Positions 33,367 through 44,191 are shown, counted from the first letter of the stretch. The stretch is 64,000 nucleotides of DNA from [Phialemoniopsis] sp. UDSM-2020 (GCA_018873225.1 JAEILZ010000006.1:2418001-2482000); one strand, 5' to 3'. The notes: generated by a model from the sequence alone, not told the origin. Program-made: numbers and translations.

Positions 33367-35084
33367 ATGACCGAGGTTTCCTCGACTCGCCTTTACCTAG
33401 GCAACCTTCCGCGAAACGGTGAGCCGTCCATCCTGGTCCCGCGATAGGATTTCTTTGGTCTCGCTTCAGTGCCGGCGCTCGACTGGCCTTCCTGGAGCTC
33501 TGAAATCATGGCTAACACCCGCCGAAGCCACCAAGGCCGACATTGATGCCCACTTCAGCAAACATGGCACCGGCAAGATCGTCGAGATCAAGCTCATGAA
33601 TGGCTTTGGTTTCATCGAATACGAGGACGCCCTCGATGCCCGAGATGTTGTCCCTGGTAAGCTCGTCGCTCTCCTACCCTTTCAAATACCGCGGTTGCTG
33701 CTCTACTGCAACTGCGAGCCCAATGCATCTTGATGTGCCGCTTCAGAAGCTAACACCCGTCTTCTTTCCAACAGCTTTCCGTACGTGATGAGTCCCCCGA
33801 GGAGCTGCGATCCCCTTCGTCGCACCCACGACGCCTCCGCTAACTCAAACTCCCTCCCCAAGATGGATCGACCTTCATGGGCGAACGACTGACCGTCCAA
33901 TTTGCCCGAGGTTCGCGCAACCGGGAGCCTGGAGGCCCTGGAAACAACGAGCGCACCGCGCCGCGGCCCCGACGCACTCCTCACCGCATGCAAATCTCTG
34001 GTTTGCCTACAGATACCAGCTGGCAGGTCTGTCTTCCTTTCCATTCCCTCCTCCTAGGATGATGGACTTTCTTTCTCTGGCGAATTCTTTTCCTTCCTGG
34101 GTTCGATGGGTCATCTCTCTTTACCTGCATCAATCTGCTCCTACAATTGCCAATGTCGAACCAAGAGGTGGAGACACCCGTCACCGCTTGGCCTCCTGTA
34201 CTTGGACCGTGGAAGTGGACTATGGACCTGGCGAAGGGGAATCCAGAGGAATAATCGAACTACTGATACCTGTGGCGCCTGATCGATCTCGGTTTCCTGG
34301 CATGGGGGCCTTGGTCTTCAACAATCTTCACCTCTCCTGGACACGGACTTACATGGATTTCGGATATAGGACCTCAAGGACTTTGCCCGCGGATCAGGTC
34401 TCGATGTGGTTTACTCCGAGACTGGTCGCAACGGCAATGGTGAAGGGTAAGCGAGACGTTGCGCTCTAAGACTCTGGCGAACGTTGACTAATCAGGACCA
34501 GATTTGTCGAGTTCGAGACTGCTGCAGATCTGACCACCGCCGTTGAGAAACTCGATGGCCGCGAGTTCAAGGACAAGGTTGTCACCTGCGTAGCCAATGT
34601 AAGCTACCCCTGCAAGCAGTTGTTTAAGCTATAGAGCTTCTCCCGACTCACTCCCTTGTAGACCCAGCCCGACGTGCCCCGCGACAGCCGCGCAAGGTCT
34701 CGCTCGCCTCCTGGACGCCGACCGTATCCTCCCCGCGACGAATATGACAGGCGCGGCCCCCCACCTCGGGGTTACAGCCCCAGGCGAGATGGCTATCGCG
34801 ACGGCTATCGCGAGAGAAGTCCTCGACGGGAGTACTACGACGAGCGTGCCCCACGGTACGGCTCGCCCCCTCGCCGCGGACCGATGGACGACTATCCGCC
34901 TCCTCGCGGACGTTACGAAGACCCGTACCGGCGCGGCGATTACCCCCCTCGTGACCCCTATGCTGCCCCTCCGCCGTATGACCGCCCTCCTCCGCGGGAC
35001 TTCGCACCACGCGACGGTGGCTACCCTCGGGATGGCGGATACCCCCCGCGGGGCGAGTACGAGCGCGGTGGTCGCTACTGGTAA
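33367..35084 (+). CDS. SR-type splicing factor with two RRMs (Srp2-like)
   Basis: Seven exons: 33367-33418, 33528-33656, 33775-33780, 33863-34026, 34370-34446, 34502-34598, 34662-35084; 315 aa. RRM1: RLYLGNLPRN (RNP2) and KLMNGFGFIEYED (RNP1). RRM2: MQISGLPTDTSWQDLKDFAR with FVEFETAADL. The tail is RS- and RGG/RDGY-rich (SRARSRSPPGRRPYPPRDEY...). The layout matches S. pombe Srp2, an SR protein in pre-mRNA splicing. Exon 3 is only 6 nt (CTTTCC), flanked by GT-AG introns with CTAAC branch sites; including it gives VVPAFHGSTFMGERL, matching family length, while skipping it gives VVPDGSTF, also in frame. Intron 4 (34027-34369) is 343 nt, unusually long here. Splicing-factor genes often autoregulate by alternative splicing; that is inference. 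Confidence 0.9.
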
Positions 35085-35634
35085 ATTTACCTGTCCTCTG
35101 TGGTTGCGCCGTCCTTGACCTCATGACTTTAGATCTCCGGATCGGCCGACTACGGCTTGAACATAGCACACCAGACAAGCTGATATGATCGGACATGACG
35201 GAAATAAACCGGTTCGATAGTGGTAGGCTGTTTAACGAAAGCGCCTGGCGTGTGACATGGCGTGAAGGTATGCACCGCCTACTGAGGTCATAGCTTGGGA
35301 ACGCACATATTGTCTCATTTCTTTTCATTTTCCTTTTTATCTGGGAAAACTAAAAGCGCTCTTAGCCAAATGGTGGCCGGCGGGCCATACTTTGTCACAT
35401 AGTGTTTTCCCAAGAGCAGCGCAGCCCAGTCTGTTTGCGCGCGTTCGACAGGTATCTAGGTAGTTTTGCTGACGGCCTAAACGTGTTACGATAATGGAAG
35501 ACCTTTTCACAACTTCACGTCCTGCCTCCACAGAGTGTCAACGTCTCGGATATGCTCTTTGCTCTTTTACATGTGCTTTATTACACTAGTGTTCTCGACG
35601 TTGGTGCTGCACTATTTTACAGACGGCCCTGGCG
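35085..35634. other. Convergent intergenic region
   Basis: 3' regions of the SR-protein gene (+) and the GST gene (-). Carries GTATCTAGGTAG at 35452-35463. No gene seen. Confidence 0.5.
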
Positions 35635-36838
35635 TCATGGCGACTTGTACTGGTAGTTGTACTGCTTCTTGGCGTCCTCCACCAGCTTGCGGGTCGCCTC
35701 GTCCTTCTCGATGGCCTCCTTGTCCCCCTCGGCGATCTTCTTGTTGATCGACTCGTTGGAGAAGATGCTGGCGGACGGGATGCCGAACCCGCGCTTGGTC
35801 GCCGGCCGGGCGGTGCAGCGCTGGAACCAGGCCTCGACGTTGGGAAACTTTTCGCGGTCGATGCCCGCGCCCTTGGGCCCGTTGGCCCAGCCCAGCATGG
35901 CCATGTCAGCGATGCTGTACTTGCCCTTGCCGGGGCCGGCGACATAGTCCCGGCCCTCGAGGCGCGCGTCGAGGACGCCGTACAGGCGCTCCGACTCGCC
36001 GACGTACCGCTGGATGCCGTAGGGGATCTTTTCCGGGGCGAAGCGGACGAAGATGCCGGCCTGGCCTTGCCTGGTTTGGGGGGCAGTTGTGTTAGTAAAG
36101 CACTGCCTACATCGAGAAGAGAAGAAGAGAAGGGACTTACATGGGGCCCAGGCCGCCGTGCTGCCACGAGATCCACTGCTCGGCGACCGAGTAGTCGTCG
36201 CTGTCGTAAGGGAAGGAGAAGCGGTGCTCCGGGTCGTAGTGCTTGGTCAGGTAGTGCAGGATGGCGAGCCCCTCGAAGACGGGGAAGTCGCCGCGGTCGT
36301 GGTCGACGATGGCCGGGATGCGGCCGTTGGGGCTGACGGCCGTGAACCACGGCTGCTTCTGGGTGCCCTTCATGATGTTGACCGACTGCCAGGTGTAGTC
36401 GAGGCCGTAGGCGTCCTTGAGCTCCTCGAGCAGGATCGAGGCCTTGTAGCCGTTGGGCGTCGAGAAGGTCAGCAGCTCGATGCCCTTGTTGGCGATGAGG
36501 CCGGTGGGTTCCCCTTCGGCAGCGGCCATAGCGTCGTCGTTGTTGCTGGTGTCGTTGATGGGAGTGGAAGGAACAGTAGCAGTGCTGGTGGTATTATGGC
36601 CCTGGAGCCTTGGAGATGAAGTTGTGATGTAGCTCTGGGAGCGAGGAATGGCTGAGGAACGAGCTGCGGGGGACGAGGCAGAGGAGCGGGGAGTTAGGGA
36701 TGCCAATGGCTTGGGAATGTGAAGGCTACGGGATTGAGCGGCTCTGAAGCTTGAGGATAATAGAGAAGAACGGGAGAGCTCGAGTGGTCTTCCCGTTAGA
36801 GCACTAGAGCTTCTTATACTAGACGAGAGACGCTTCAT
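35635..36838 (-). CDS. Glutathione S-transferase, Ure2-like, with N-terminal extension
   Basis: Exons 36838-36141 and 36070-35635, 377 aa; the 70-nt intron splits a Met codon (GLGPM-QGQAGIFVR). GST_N begins near residue 119 (IELLTFSTPNGYKASILLEEL), with VSPNGRIPAIVD and the glutathione-contacting FEGLAIL. GST_C covers about 225-340 (GKYSIADMAMLGWA). The class is the fungal Ure2p-like/GTT group. The first about 100 residues are Ser/Arg-rich and almost free of acidic residues (MKRLSSSIRSSSALTGRPLE), like a mitochondrial presequence. An internal ATG (Met104, 36527-36529) starts MAAAEGEPTGLI just before the GST domain, so a shorter cytosolic form is possible. Detoxification is the likely general role; the substrate is unknown. 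Confidence 0.88.
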
Positions 36839-37447
36839 GCTTGTTGGCCTACCCTAGGTACTTTACCAATAGCTACCTGTTCTAGGAAATGGCTGCAGCA
36901 GGGCGGAAGTATAGCCCTCCAGTTATGAGAGTGTCTCATAGGCACGAAGGTTGACGCCATCAGTACTAAGCAGTCCGAGCTAGAGCTGGCGGGAAGGGAG
37001 GAGAACACAGTGACACTAGGCTCGAGACAGCCTAGGATTTATAAGCAGTCCTCAGTAAACACTTTGAGAGCAAATAATTGCACGGCCTGGTACTCACTGA
37101 CTGATTGCAGTGGTGCCTACATGCATGTAGTCAGGGCTTCGCTCGTATCAGAGATGCCATCTAATCTATTGCTTTATAATCCTCAGACAGGGATCGCTTA
37201 CCGGCAGAGCGGTGCAACTCGACTCCAAAAGACCGACTGTCCCCGCAACCTTAAATCCTGCTTATTGCTTAGCCCAGGCAAGCTGCAGACTGCCGGTGCA
37301 TGTCCAATCGTGTTCAGAACCACACCCTACTTTACTTAGGACTATCTGCGCGAGTGCAGGTACGCGCGCGCAGTCTCTTTTGAGAATGGTCCAGGCGGGT
37401 GGCCTGGTTGGAGCAGAATGACTTGGACTTGGTTACCAATCCCCGCT
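36839..37447. other. Intergenic
   Basis: GST promoter and 3' end of the next minus-strand gene. TACCCTAGGTA at 36850-36860. No gene seen. Confidence 0.5.
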
Positions 37448-39228
37448 TTACCCCAGCCGGACTCTCTTCCACATTCTCAGGCAGTCCTGCAAGTCTGTAG
37501 ACAGCGTGCCCTCGAGGGCAGTCGAGGTGTCGTTGATCATGGCCAGCAATAAGGCCGCCTGTGCAAATGTGACCGTCTCGTCTTGCAGGGCATGAAAGTC
37601 TGCTTTTTTCATACCGCCGATCTCCGCCCAGCTCTTCCACAGGTCCAGCATTCTGCATATAGAAGTCGTAAATTGTCCATCGAGAACCATACGATGAAGA
37701 AGCTCGCCAACAGCGTCCTTGATTTTCAAGCTAGCCGGAACCTCGTCCCTGTCTTTGAGCCAGGTCAGACTGTGTTGGGCGACCAGCTTGGCGTCCCATT
37801 TCGGGCTGTTGAGAGCTTCAGTTTGCTTCGTTTCGCGTCTCTGGTTCGTTAAACGCATTTGGTCGCGCACTGCCGATTCACTGATCAGTATGTGATTTTT
37901 GTCCGGCAACGCCGTTGAGGCACTGAAGGACCAGACTCACTCTCTTGTATGCGATCCTCATTCTCCCTGCGCTGTCTGTCCATGGAGGCCTGGGCTCGCG
38001 CAGCCGGCGTCATCCGAGCTTCTGCCGCGATGGCCATTTGTGTTTCCCTATGACGCCGGGCGAACCTATCTAAATTCACTCCACTGTCGTCGTGCTTGGT
38101 TGCCCACTCCGGTGTGTCCGCCTCGTCGACGATCCCCAACAGCACAAGCACACCGCAGGGCACTGTCTCCTTTCTCGCAAAGTTGAGCACGTCGTCGGGA
38201 ATCTTGTAGTTCCATAGAATGGTCTGACCGGTGGTGCCGAAGGCGGTGATGGCGCTCGCAAACCACACTCCCTCCATCTTGCCTCTGCGAACTTTCAAGT
38301 GCTCAATGTATAGACTGTCTAGCTGGATGGTGCTCTGGAGCTCTTCTTCCTGTGCCAAGGCAGTGATGAGACCCTCGATAGAGACCTGGCAAGTGATGGG
38401 CTTCTTGGCAATCGCCTGACCTTCCTGCTCGACAGAACCGATTGACTTTTTGGCTATGCTAGCGCCATCACCCTTGATTGATTCGTTCTCCGGAGTCCTG
38501 GCCGGGTTAGAGCTTTCCGCCGTATCTTCGTGATGCTTTCTGGGGAGCGGCGCTGGCAGGCGAACCCAATAGGGCGGAAGATGGGAGTGGTCTCTCGTTG
38601 TCCATGACGAAGACCAAGATACTGCTAGTGATAGATTTCCGTCCGAGTCGTCCAGTGGTGCCACTGTCAGAGCCTTCTCGCGCCCATCGGGCGAAGTCAT
38701 CAGCGCGCTGCCGAGAGGCGTCCATAACCCCGTAGCGCGCAGCAGTTTCCAACCTTGGGGATCCGGGACCGCTCCGAGATCCAACAGGTATGACACCAAC
38801 TCGTCGAATGCCACATCCACTTGGGGCTGCCGTAGCTGGTCGGCGTATTCGACGCGCTGTGTCTTGATGCCAATCACATTGGTCCTCCAGTTGAAAGTAG
38901 TCCATGACCCGCCGGGAATGGAGCTCGGACTGCGGGAGAGTGACCAGTACTCGGACTGATGCTGAAATCGGTCCCACGGCGTGACGGCGTACCGTGGCAG
39001 TTCAATCTCTATAACCCTGTTGACGACATCGCTTCTCGTGAGCGCTGTGAGCCGGCTGTGGCGCAGCATGCGTTTGATCTTGGAGACATTGACGAGAGTG
39101 ACGAAGGTGTTGTATATGATGGGCAGAACACCGAGCACTGCGAGCGGCACACCAATGTACGTAATGATATCGCTTGGGGATTTGCCATCTTGGTAGCCGC
39201 CGTTGTCAGACCCCCCGTTGTCAGCCAT
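37448..39228 (-). CDS. Fungal membrane protein of unknown function
   Basis: Exons 39228-37941 and 37869-37448, 569 aa. I place the intron at 37870-37940 (GTGAGT donor, CTGAT branch, AG after AATCGGC); the nearer AG after TGATC would break the frame. One hydrophobic segment near the N-terminus (about 20-48: IITYIGVPLAVLGVLPIIYNT). The middle has Trp-rich blocks (SSIPGGSWTTFNWRTNVIG; WKLLRATGLWTPLGSALM). A coiled, charged region (about 400-445) spans the junction. The C-terminal part is alpha-helical in appearance (LLHRMVLDGQFTTSICRMLDLW). Similar proteins seem common in Pezizomycotina as uncharacterised families, but I cannot name one. A heterokaryon-incompatibility or surface role would be speculation. 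Confidence 0.75.
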
Positions 39229-40198
39229 CGTTGGTGTCGTTGGTGTGTCAATCCCGGAAAGCTCTATGTGGTTGGTCCAGGGGTTCTCTTGTCAACATGC
39301 ATCAACACAGCATCGTCACCTGCTCGCGGCAGCTGTGGATGTACTGGATGTGTTGCATATTATCATCACAAGACCAAAACAGACAGACAGGAGCTCCCTT
39401 GAACACAATAAAGGGGGCGAGAATTATTTCATTCGAAGTCTCTGCCAGCCGCAGACCGTTATTAGAGGCGTCAGCAACCGTGTCGAGCCATTGTGGCCTG
39501 GGGTGCACTAACGACGCCTATCGCGACAAGCTAATGCATCCAGATTCAGCTGGGCGGGTTGTGGGAGCGCGGGGCCTGGCACCAAGCCTTTCTGGAACAG
39601 GACCGTCCCGGGCCTCACTTTTGCCAAGAGCCCAGACTGGACCTAGCTAGCTGGAACATCTACCGAGGAATGGAAACGAAACGTCATAAACAGCATGCCG
39701 GCGCCCGCCGCCTTTATTCTCGTGGCAGAGGCATGGCAAGGTAAGACTGCGGTAAGTTGGGAGAGCCTGCTTCATTTCGAATGTTGGTCCAATTGATCGT
39801 TGCGAGATATTGTACATGAAATTCAAGGCCCGACCGGGGTAGTGGCAGATCACTACCTCCCTAGACCAGGCCAAACAAGATCAGATTGGGGGTTTGTTTG
39901 GGAGTGCGAAGAGATGAATGATGGATATTCTAGCAAATTTGGGGTAAATCAAGGAAACAATGCGGATGCAACGTCCTGCAAGGGCCACCATTGAGATGTT
40001 TGGCTGTCAATTGTTTCAAATGCCAAGGCATCTGCGGCTGTTGGCTCTGTGAAGGAAGCTCTTAGCTCGACTGTGCTAAGAATAATAAGGATCCAACGCT
40101 GCATGCGTGCGCGCCCTGTAGACACGAGGCGCAGAATCAAGGCACCACATTTTTTGGTCCACTCATTGTCTTACGCACTCTCACTTCTCTCTCGCACT

Positions 40199-40229
<31 letters not shown>

Positions 40230-40428
40230 TGTGCGTGCGCGTTCCATTTTCGCTTTCCCTCTCCTTCTGTGCATCTTTCCGCCGACATTCGTTTGCAGTG
40301 CGGGCGCGACGATAATTCGCCTGGTATATACTTTTCCTTTTCCTTTTCCTCCCTTTGCTCGGCCTGCTCTGCTGCTTTGCTTCTAGAGCGCTACCGCCCT
40401 TAGAGCCATGGTTCGTTAGTCAAGAAAA
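39229..40428. other. 1.2-kb divergent promoter region
   Basis: Upstream of the membrane-protein gene (-) and the carboxypeptidase gene (+). Contains the CT microsatellite listed separately. No gene seen. Confidence 0.5.
40205..40230 (+). repeat. (CT)n microsatellite in carboxypeptidase leader
   Basis: About 12 CT units roughly 200 nt before the carboxypeptidase ATG, inside a longer pyrimidine-rich tract (40170-40350) that continues as CTTTTC repeats. Such CT-rich leaders are common near fungal transcription starts. Confidence 0.8.
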
Positions 40429-42519
40429 ATGTCGATGCTCTCCTCAACTTCCTGGAGGGGTGCCTTGCTCAGCCTGCTCCTGTCCTTGCTCCTCCCTTCC
40501 TTGGCTCTCGCCCAATTTCCGAATTCATATGGCGCCAATCTCACTCGGATCGTCTCGCCACTGAATCCCAACATCACTGTCAGCTTCAAGGAACCCAAGG
40601 GCGTGTGCAAGACTGCCTTCGATAGCCAAAAGCAGTATACTGGCTGGGTGAACCTTCCGGGAAGTTATGACACCAATCTTTTCTTTTGGTTCGTCGCGGC
40701 CCGGCAACCAACATCGCTCCTTACCATATGGCTCAATGGCGGCCCGGGGTCGAGTTCAATGGTTGGTATGTTTACCGAAACCGGGCCTTGCCAGATCATA
40801 GAGCTCGGCGCAGACCGTTTGGGAACCGCTGCTCGGGAATGGGGTTGGGACCGGGCTTCCAACATGCTTTTCATTGACCAGGTATGTGTACAAAGCCTGC
40901 ACCAGGTATTATATTGCCGGCTGACCAAATTGTGCTTCTCGCTTTAGCCCAACCAAGTCGGCTTTTCGTACGACGTGCCCACGAATGGTACGCTCAACCT
41001 GCTCGGCCAGGACATCTATATCCCACCCCGCTCCACCGCCGACTACTCCCCCGTAGTGCTCAACGGTACCTTCAGCTCGCAGAATGAGAGCTCAACAGCC
41101 AACACCACTGAGCTCGCTGCGAAAGCGATATACCACATGATGCAAGGGTTCCTCACAACCTTTCCGCAGTACAACCCGCCCAATAGCTCAACGCTAGGCG
41201 TGAACCTCTTTGCTGAAAGCTATGGCGGAAAATACGGACCGATCTTCGCAGATGTCTGGGAGTCGGAGAACCTCAAGCGATCCAATGGATCCGCCTTGTC
41301 CAAGTCAACTGTGGACATACACTTGACTTCCCTGGGCATCGTCAATGGTTGCGTCGACGACCTCATTCAGGGCCCGTCTTATGCCTCCATGATGATTAAT
41401 AACACATACGGGGCTCGCCTGGTCCAGCCCCTGCAGGCCAAGCTGGCCAATGCTAGCTTCTACCAGCCAGACGGCTGCCAGGATCTCATCAATCAATGTC
41501 GCGATACTGCGGCCGTCCACGATCCTGATAACGACGGCGACGTGGAGAGCGTCAACAGCATTTGCGCCCGCGCACAAAAGACGTGCCAAACCCAGCTGCT
41601 TGACCCCTATGGCAACTCGGGTAGGAGCTACTACGATATTGCCGCTCAGCTCCCGGATTCCTTCCCCCCGGGCTTTTACGCCGAGTACCTCAATAAAGCC
41701 GACGTGCAGCTTGCCATCGGCACCCCCATCAACTTTACAGACACGAGTGATGAAGTCTACTCTGCCTTCTCAGAGACCGGCGACCAGGAACGCTACCCCA
41801 CCATCGTGCCCAAGATTGCGCGACTCCTGCGCTCAGGTGTCCGCGTGGGCCTCATCTACGGCGACCGCGACTTCATCTGCAACTGGATCGGCGGCGAGGC
41901 CGTCTCCTTTGCCGTCGCCGACGCCGCCGGGGCGCCCTACAGCTCGGCGTTCAACAAAGCTGGGTACGCGCCCATTATCGTCAACGACAGCTACATTGGG
42001 GGTGTCGTTCGGCAGTTCGGCAACCTCTCCTTCAGCCGCGTCTACCAGGCCGGCCATCTCGTCCCCGCCTACCAGCCCGAGACGGCTTTCCAGATCTTCG
42101 CCCGCATCGTCATGGGCACCAGCGTGTCTACGGGGGACCGCATCAACCTGGACGTCTATAACACCACGGGATCCGCCAATGCTACGAGCACCTTCAAGCT
42201 GCCCGACAGCCCGGCGCCAACGTGCTACGTGCGTCAGCTGAACACAGCCTGCGCAGCCGATCAGGTCAGCAGCCTGCGCAACGGGCAGGGTACCATCATC
42301 AACGGTGTGTGGTATGCGACGTCCAAGGACTGGCCAGGCGCGACCTCGACCAGCAGCGCTGGGTCGGCCATGACCACCTCACCGACCCCGACTTTGACAG
42401 GGTTGTTCACGGCGACATCAACGCCAAAGAATGGCGCAACCGGCCCGCGGGTCGACACGAAGAGTGTCGCTCTCGCTGCTTTACTTGCATTCGGTTTGGA
42501 GGCTGCGCGCCACTTTTAA
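40429..42519 (+). CDS. Secreted serine carboxypeptidase (peptidase family S10)
   Basis: Exons 40429-40881 and 40948-42519, 674 aa. Signal peptide MSMLSSTSW...LLSLLLPSLALA with probable cleavage before QFPNSYG. S10 motifs: LNGGPGSSSM (oxyanion), catalytic Ser242 (AESYGGKY), Asp459 (YGDRDFICNW) and His521 (YQAGHLVPAYQP). Many Asn-X-Ser/Thr sites. After about residue 600 comes a Ser/Thr/Pro-rich stem (TSTSSAGSAMTTSPTPT) and a C-terminal hydrophobic tail (SVALAALLAFGLEAARHF), a plausible GPI-anchor signal, which would put the enzyme on the wall or membrane. It releases C-terminal residues from peptides, acid-active in the family. The intron (40882-40947) is phase 0, within FIDQ-PNQVGFSY. Confidence 0.93.
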
Positions 42520-42850
42520 GTACGTGGTGATGCAATGTACATTGGATATATAGATATTAAGGCCTCGGCGCACAGAAGATACCCATAATAGTAATTGTCA
42601 TTTTGAAAGCATTAATGTTCTAATCTTACTTGATCAAGATTGGGCAGATCGATAATTCTCTGTGCTATGACAAGCAATAGCTGACCGGCAGTATGTATGA
42701 GACTTACATCATGATCCCTCTCTGAAGCTACGTTACTCACCTCGCGTACTGTACGGAACAGATCATGATCGACTACTTCCTTTGATTGCAACTGTTAGCT
42801 CTTGATCGGCTTAATTGTGCATTCAATAAATGAAAAAGGTAGAATGTGCT

Positions 42851-42937
42851 TGTGTCAGGGTAAAGAGCCTTGTCAAAGGCAGTATCATCAAAGCGAAATA
42901 GCTATGTTGACCGTCGTGATAAATATGCATCATGTAA
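42851..42937 (-). ncRNA. snR73: Box C/D snoRNA, snR73-like (25S C2959 guide)
   Basis: C box ATGATGC (last base off consensus) at 42933-42927, internal C' TGATGA, D box CTGA at 42858-42855. The guide complements 25S GACCGUCGUGA (42909-42919, 11 nt); a weak D' CATA (42906-42903) positions C2959 (human U35 site). Host intron 6. Confidence 0.76.
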
Positions 42938-43096
42938 AAGCATAAATGGTGAAAAGAGAAAAGTAAGGCAAACTTACTATGTATGTTGCAATTGTTGTCC
43001 TCAAGTTTGCAATGCATTGAACAAAACTTCTGGACGGGTTGGTCAGCGATCAACTCTCGAGAAAGTCATACGCAACGCCCGACGTCAACCAAGGAC

Positions 43097-43179
43097 AGGT
43101 TCAGACACGACGTTTCTCATCTGCGCTGTGAAGCTCTGACATATGCTTGTCATTAATTTAGAGTCAGATCATCATTAGA
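43097..43179 (-). ncRNA. snR74: Box C/D snoRNA, snR74-like (18S A28 guide)
   Basis: C box ATGATGA at 43175-43169, D box CTGA at 43104-43101, with an internal C'-like AGATGA between. Guide 43151-43140 (GACAAGCATATG) complements 12 nt near the 18S 5' end (CAUAUGCUUGUC). D' box CAGA (43138-43135) aligns the fifth position with A28 (human U27/SNORD27 site). Host intron 5. Confidence 0.83.
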
Positions 43180-43331
43180 TGCACCCTTGGTTGACGCTGC
43201 CGAGCGAGGCGATGTGATCATGGTGAAGGAGAAATGTACTAACACCAGGAACGTGCGTCGATAAAGTCTATGTCCGTATGTTAGCTGTTGATCAGAGCTG
43301 ACATTCGTATTACATAGTGAGTTGCGGAGGA

Positions 43332-43417
43332 AAGTTCAGGAAATGCATGAATGGTAGTAAAGTTTGTGTCTGCATCGGAAACCCGGATAAGACTCGTCAT
43401 CTAGATTCATCACGAAA
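43332..43417 (-). ncRNA. snR75: Box C/D snoRNA, snR75-like (25S G2288 guide)
   Basis: C box GTGATGA at 43413-43407, D box CTGA at 43339-43336. Guide 43403-43393 (TAGATGACGAG) complements 25S CUCGUCAUCUA over 11 nt; the degenerate D' CTTA (43391-43388) puts the fifth nucleotide opposite G2288. A second 10-nt stretch (43354-43345) complements 25S GCAUGAAUGG, about 20 nt downstream of the target. Host intron 4. Confidence 0.82.
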
Positions 43418-43578
43418 ACCGAGGTGTTGAACAAGGAGGTGAAAGAGCTTACCCTTGACAAGACCAATCCCAGCCATGTGAATTGATCGCGAGACACCAT
43501 ATCCCAGATCCTGTCGCTGGCGAGGTGTCAGCGATTACACGCGGACGAGAGGGTGCCAGCAAGAAGTTTTTGGTGGTT

Positions 43579-43668
43579 GGAATCAGTGGACGAGGTTTTC
43601 TAGGCCTGTCACAGATTGGCATGTCTGCTCATATGTGTTTCGGAGCCCAGTGCCGTTTCATCATGCAA
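43579..43668 (-). ncRNA. snR76: Box C/D snoRNA, snR76-like (25S C2197 guide)
   Basis: C box ATGATGA at 43664-43658, D box CTGA at 43586-43583. The guide complements 25S GCCCAGUGC (43645-43653, 9 nt); a degenerate D' box CCGA (43643-43640) places the target on the third C, Cm2197 in yeast. The guide is shorter than in the other five, so this is the least secure by itself; its position in the ordered series supports it. Host intron 3. Confidence 0.7.
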
Positions 43669-43781
43669 GTGCCGTCGAGTCGGAAGGAAAAGAGGGATAA
43701 TACCTTTTGACAGAAGCCCTATGTGACTAGTCAGCATCTCAAGTCATTCCAAGATGAAAGTAGCCAAGGGTGTGAAAACGT

Positions 43782-43874
43782 TGTATCAGAAACAGCCAGT
43801 TTTTATCGTCAATGAGATTCCTCTCAGCCGGTAATTCCAACTTGCCGAAGCAAAGTAAATTGTTCATCACGAAA
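43782..43874 (-). ncRNA. snR77: Box C/D snoRNA, snR77-like (18S U578 guide)
   Basis: C box GTGATGA at 43870-43864, D' box CTGA at 43827-43824, D box CTGA at 43789-43786. The guide just before D' matches 11 nt of the universal 18S sequence CGGUAAUUCCA (43829-43839). The D'+5 position is the U of GGU, Um578 in yeast, equivalent to the human SNORD65 site. Lies in host intron 2. Confidence 0.85.
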
Positions 43875-44057
43875 GAAAACAGAACAGGTGGGAAATGGGA
43901 GATGGGCAAACTAACCTGAGCGTCTTTGCTGACACAACCGGGCTGTGAGAGATGACCAAGAGTGTCCTGCTAGGGTGGAGATCCTATCCTTCGATCCAAG
44001 TCAGCATACGGAGCTCTGAACCAAGTCGAGGCAGCACGATGTGTGTGATGTGGTCGA

Positions 44058-44142
44058 TAGTTCAGACTGACGTGACAAAAGCAGTTTCATTCCAATAAGG
44101 TCAAAGACTCTAGTTTGCGGTTTGTGTGTTGTCATCAGATTG
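44058..44142 (-). ncRNA. snR78: Box C/D snoRNA, snR78-like (25S U2421 guide)
   Basis: C box CTGATGA at 44138-44132, D box CTGA at 44065-44062 (77 nt apart). Guide 44117-44106 reads CAAACTAGAGTC and is complementary over 12 nt to 25S rRNA GACUCUAGUUUG. The D' box is TTGA (44104-44101), and the fifth nucleotide upstream pairs with the U that is Um2421 in yeast numbering (recalled from memory). Lies in host intron 1. Confidence 0.82.
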
Positions 44143-44191
44143 GAGAGGACGGGAAGAAAGTAAAGTATCCGACTTACCAGCAAAATTGTGT

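Noticed and set aside
42700..42720. ATGATG followed by GTAAGT as a seventh C/D snoRNA
   Set aside because: No guide matching the A876 region and no D box at a proper distance; not supported as a snoRNA.
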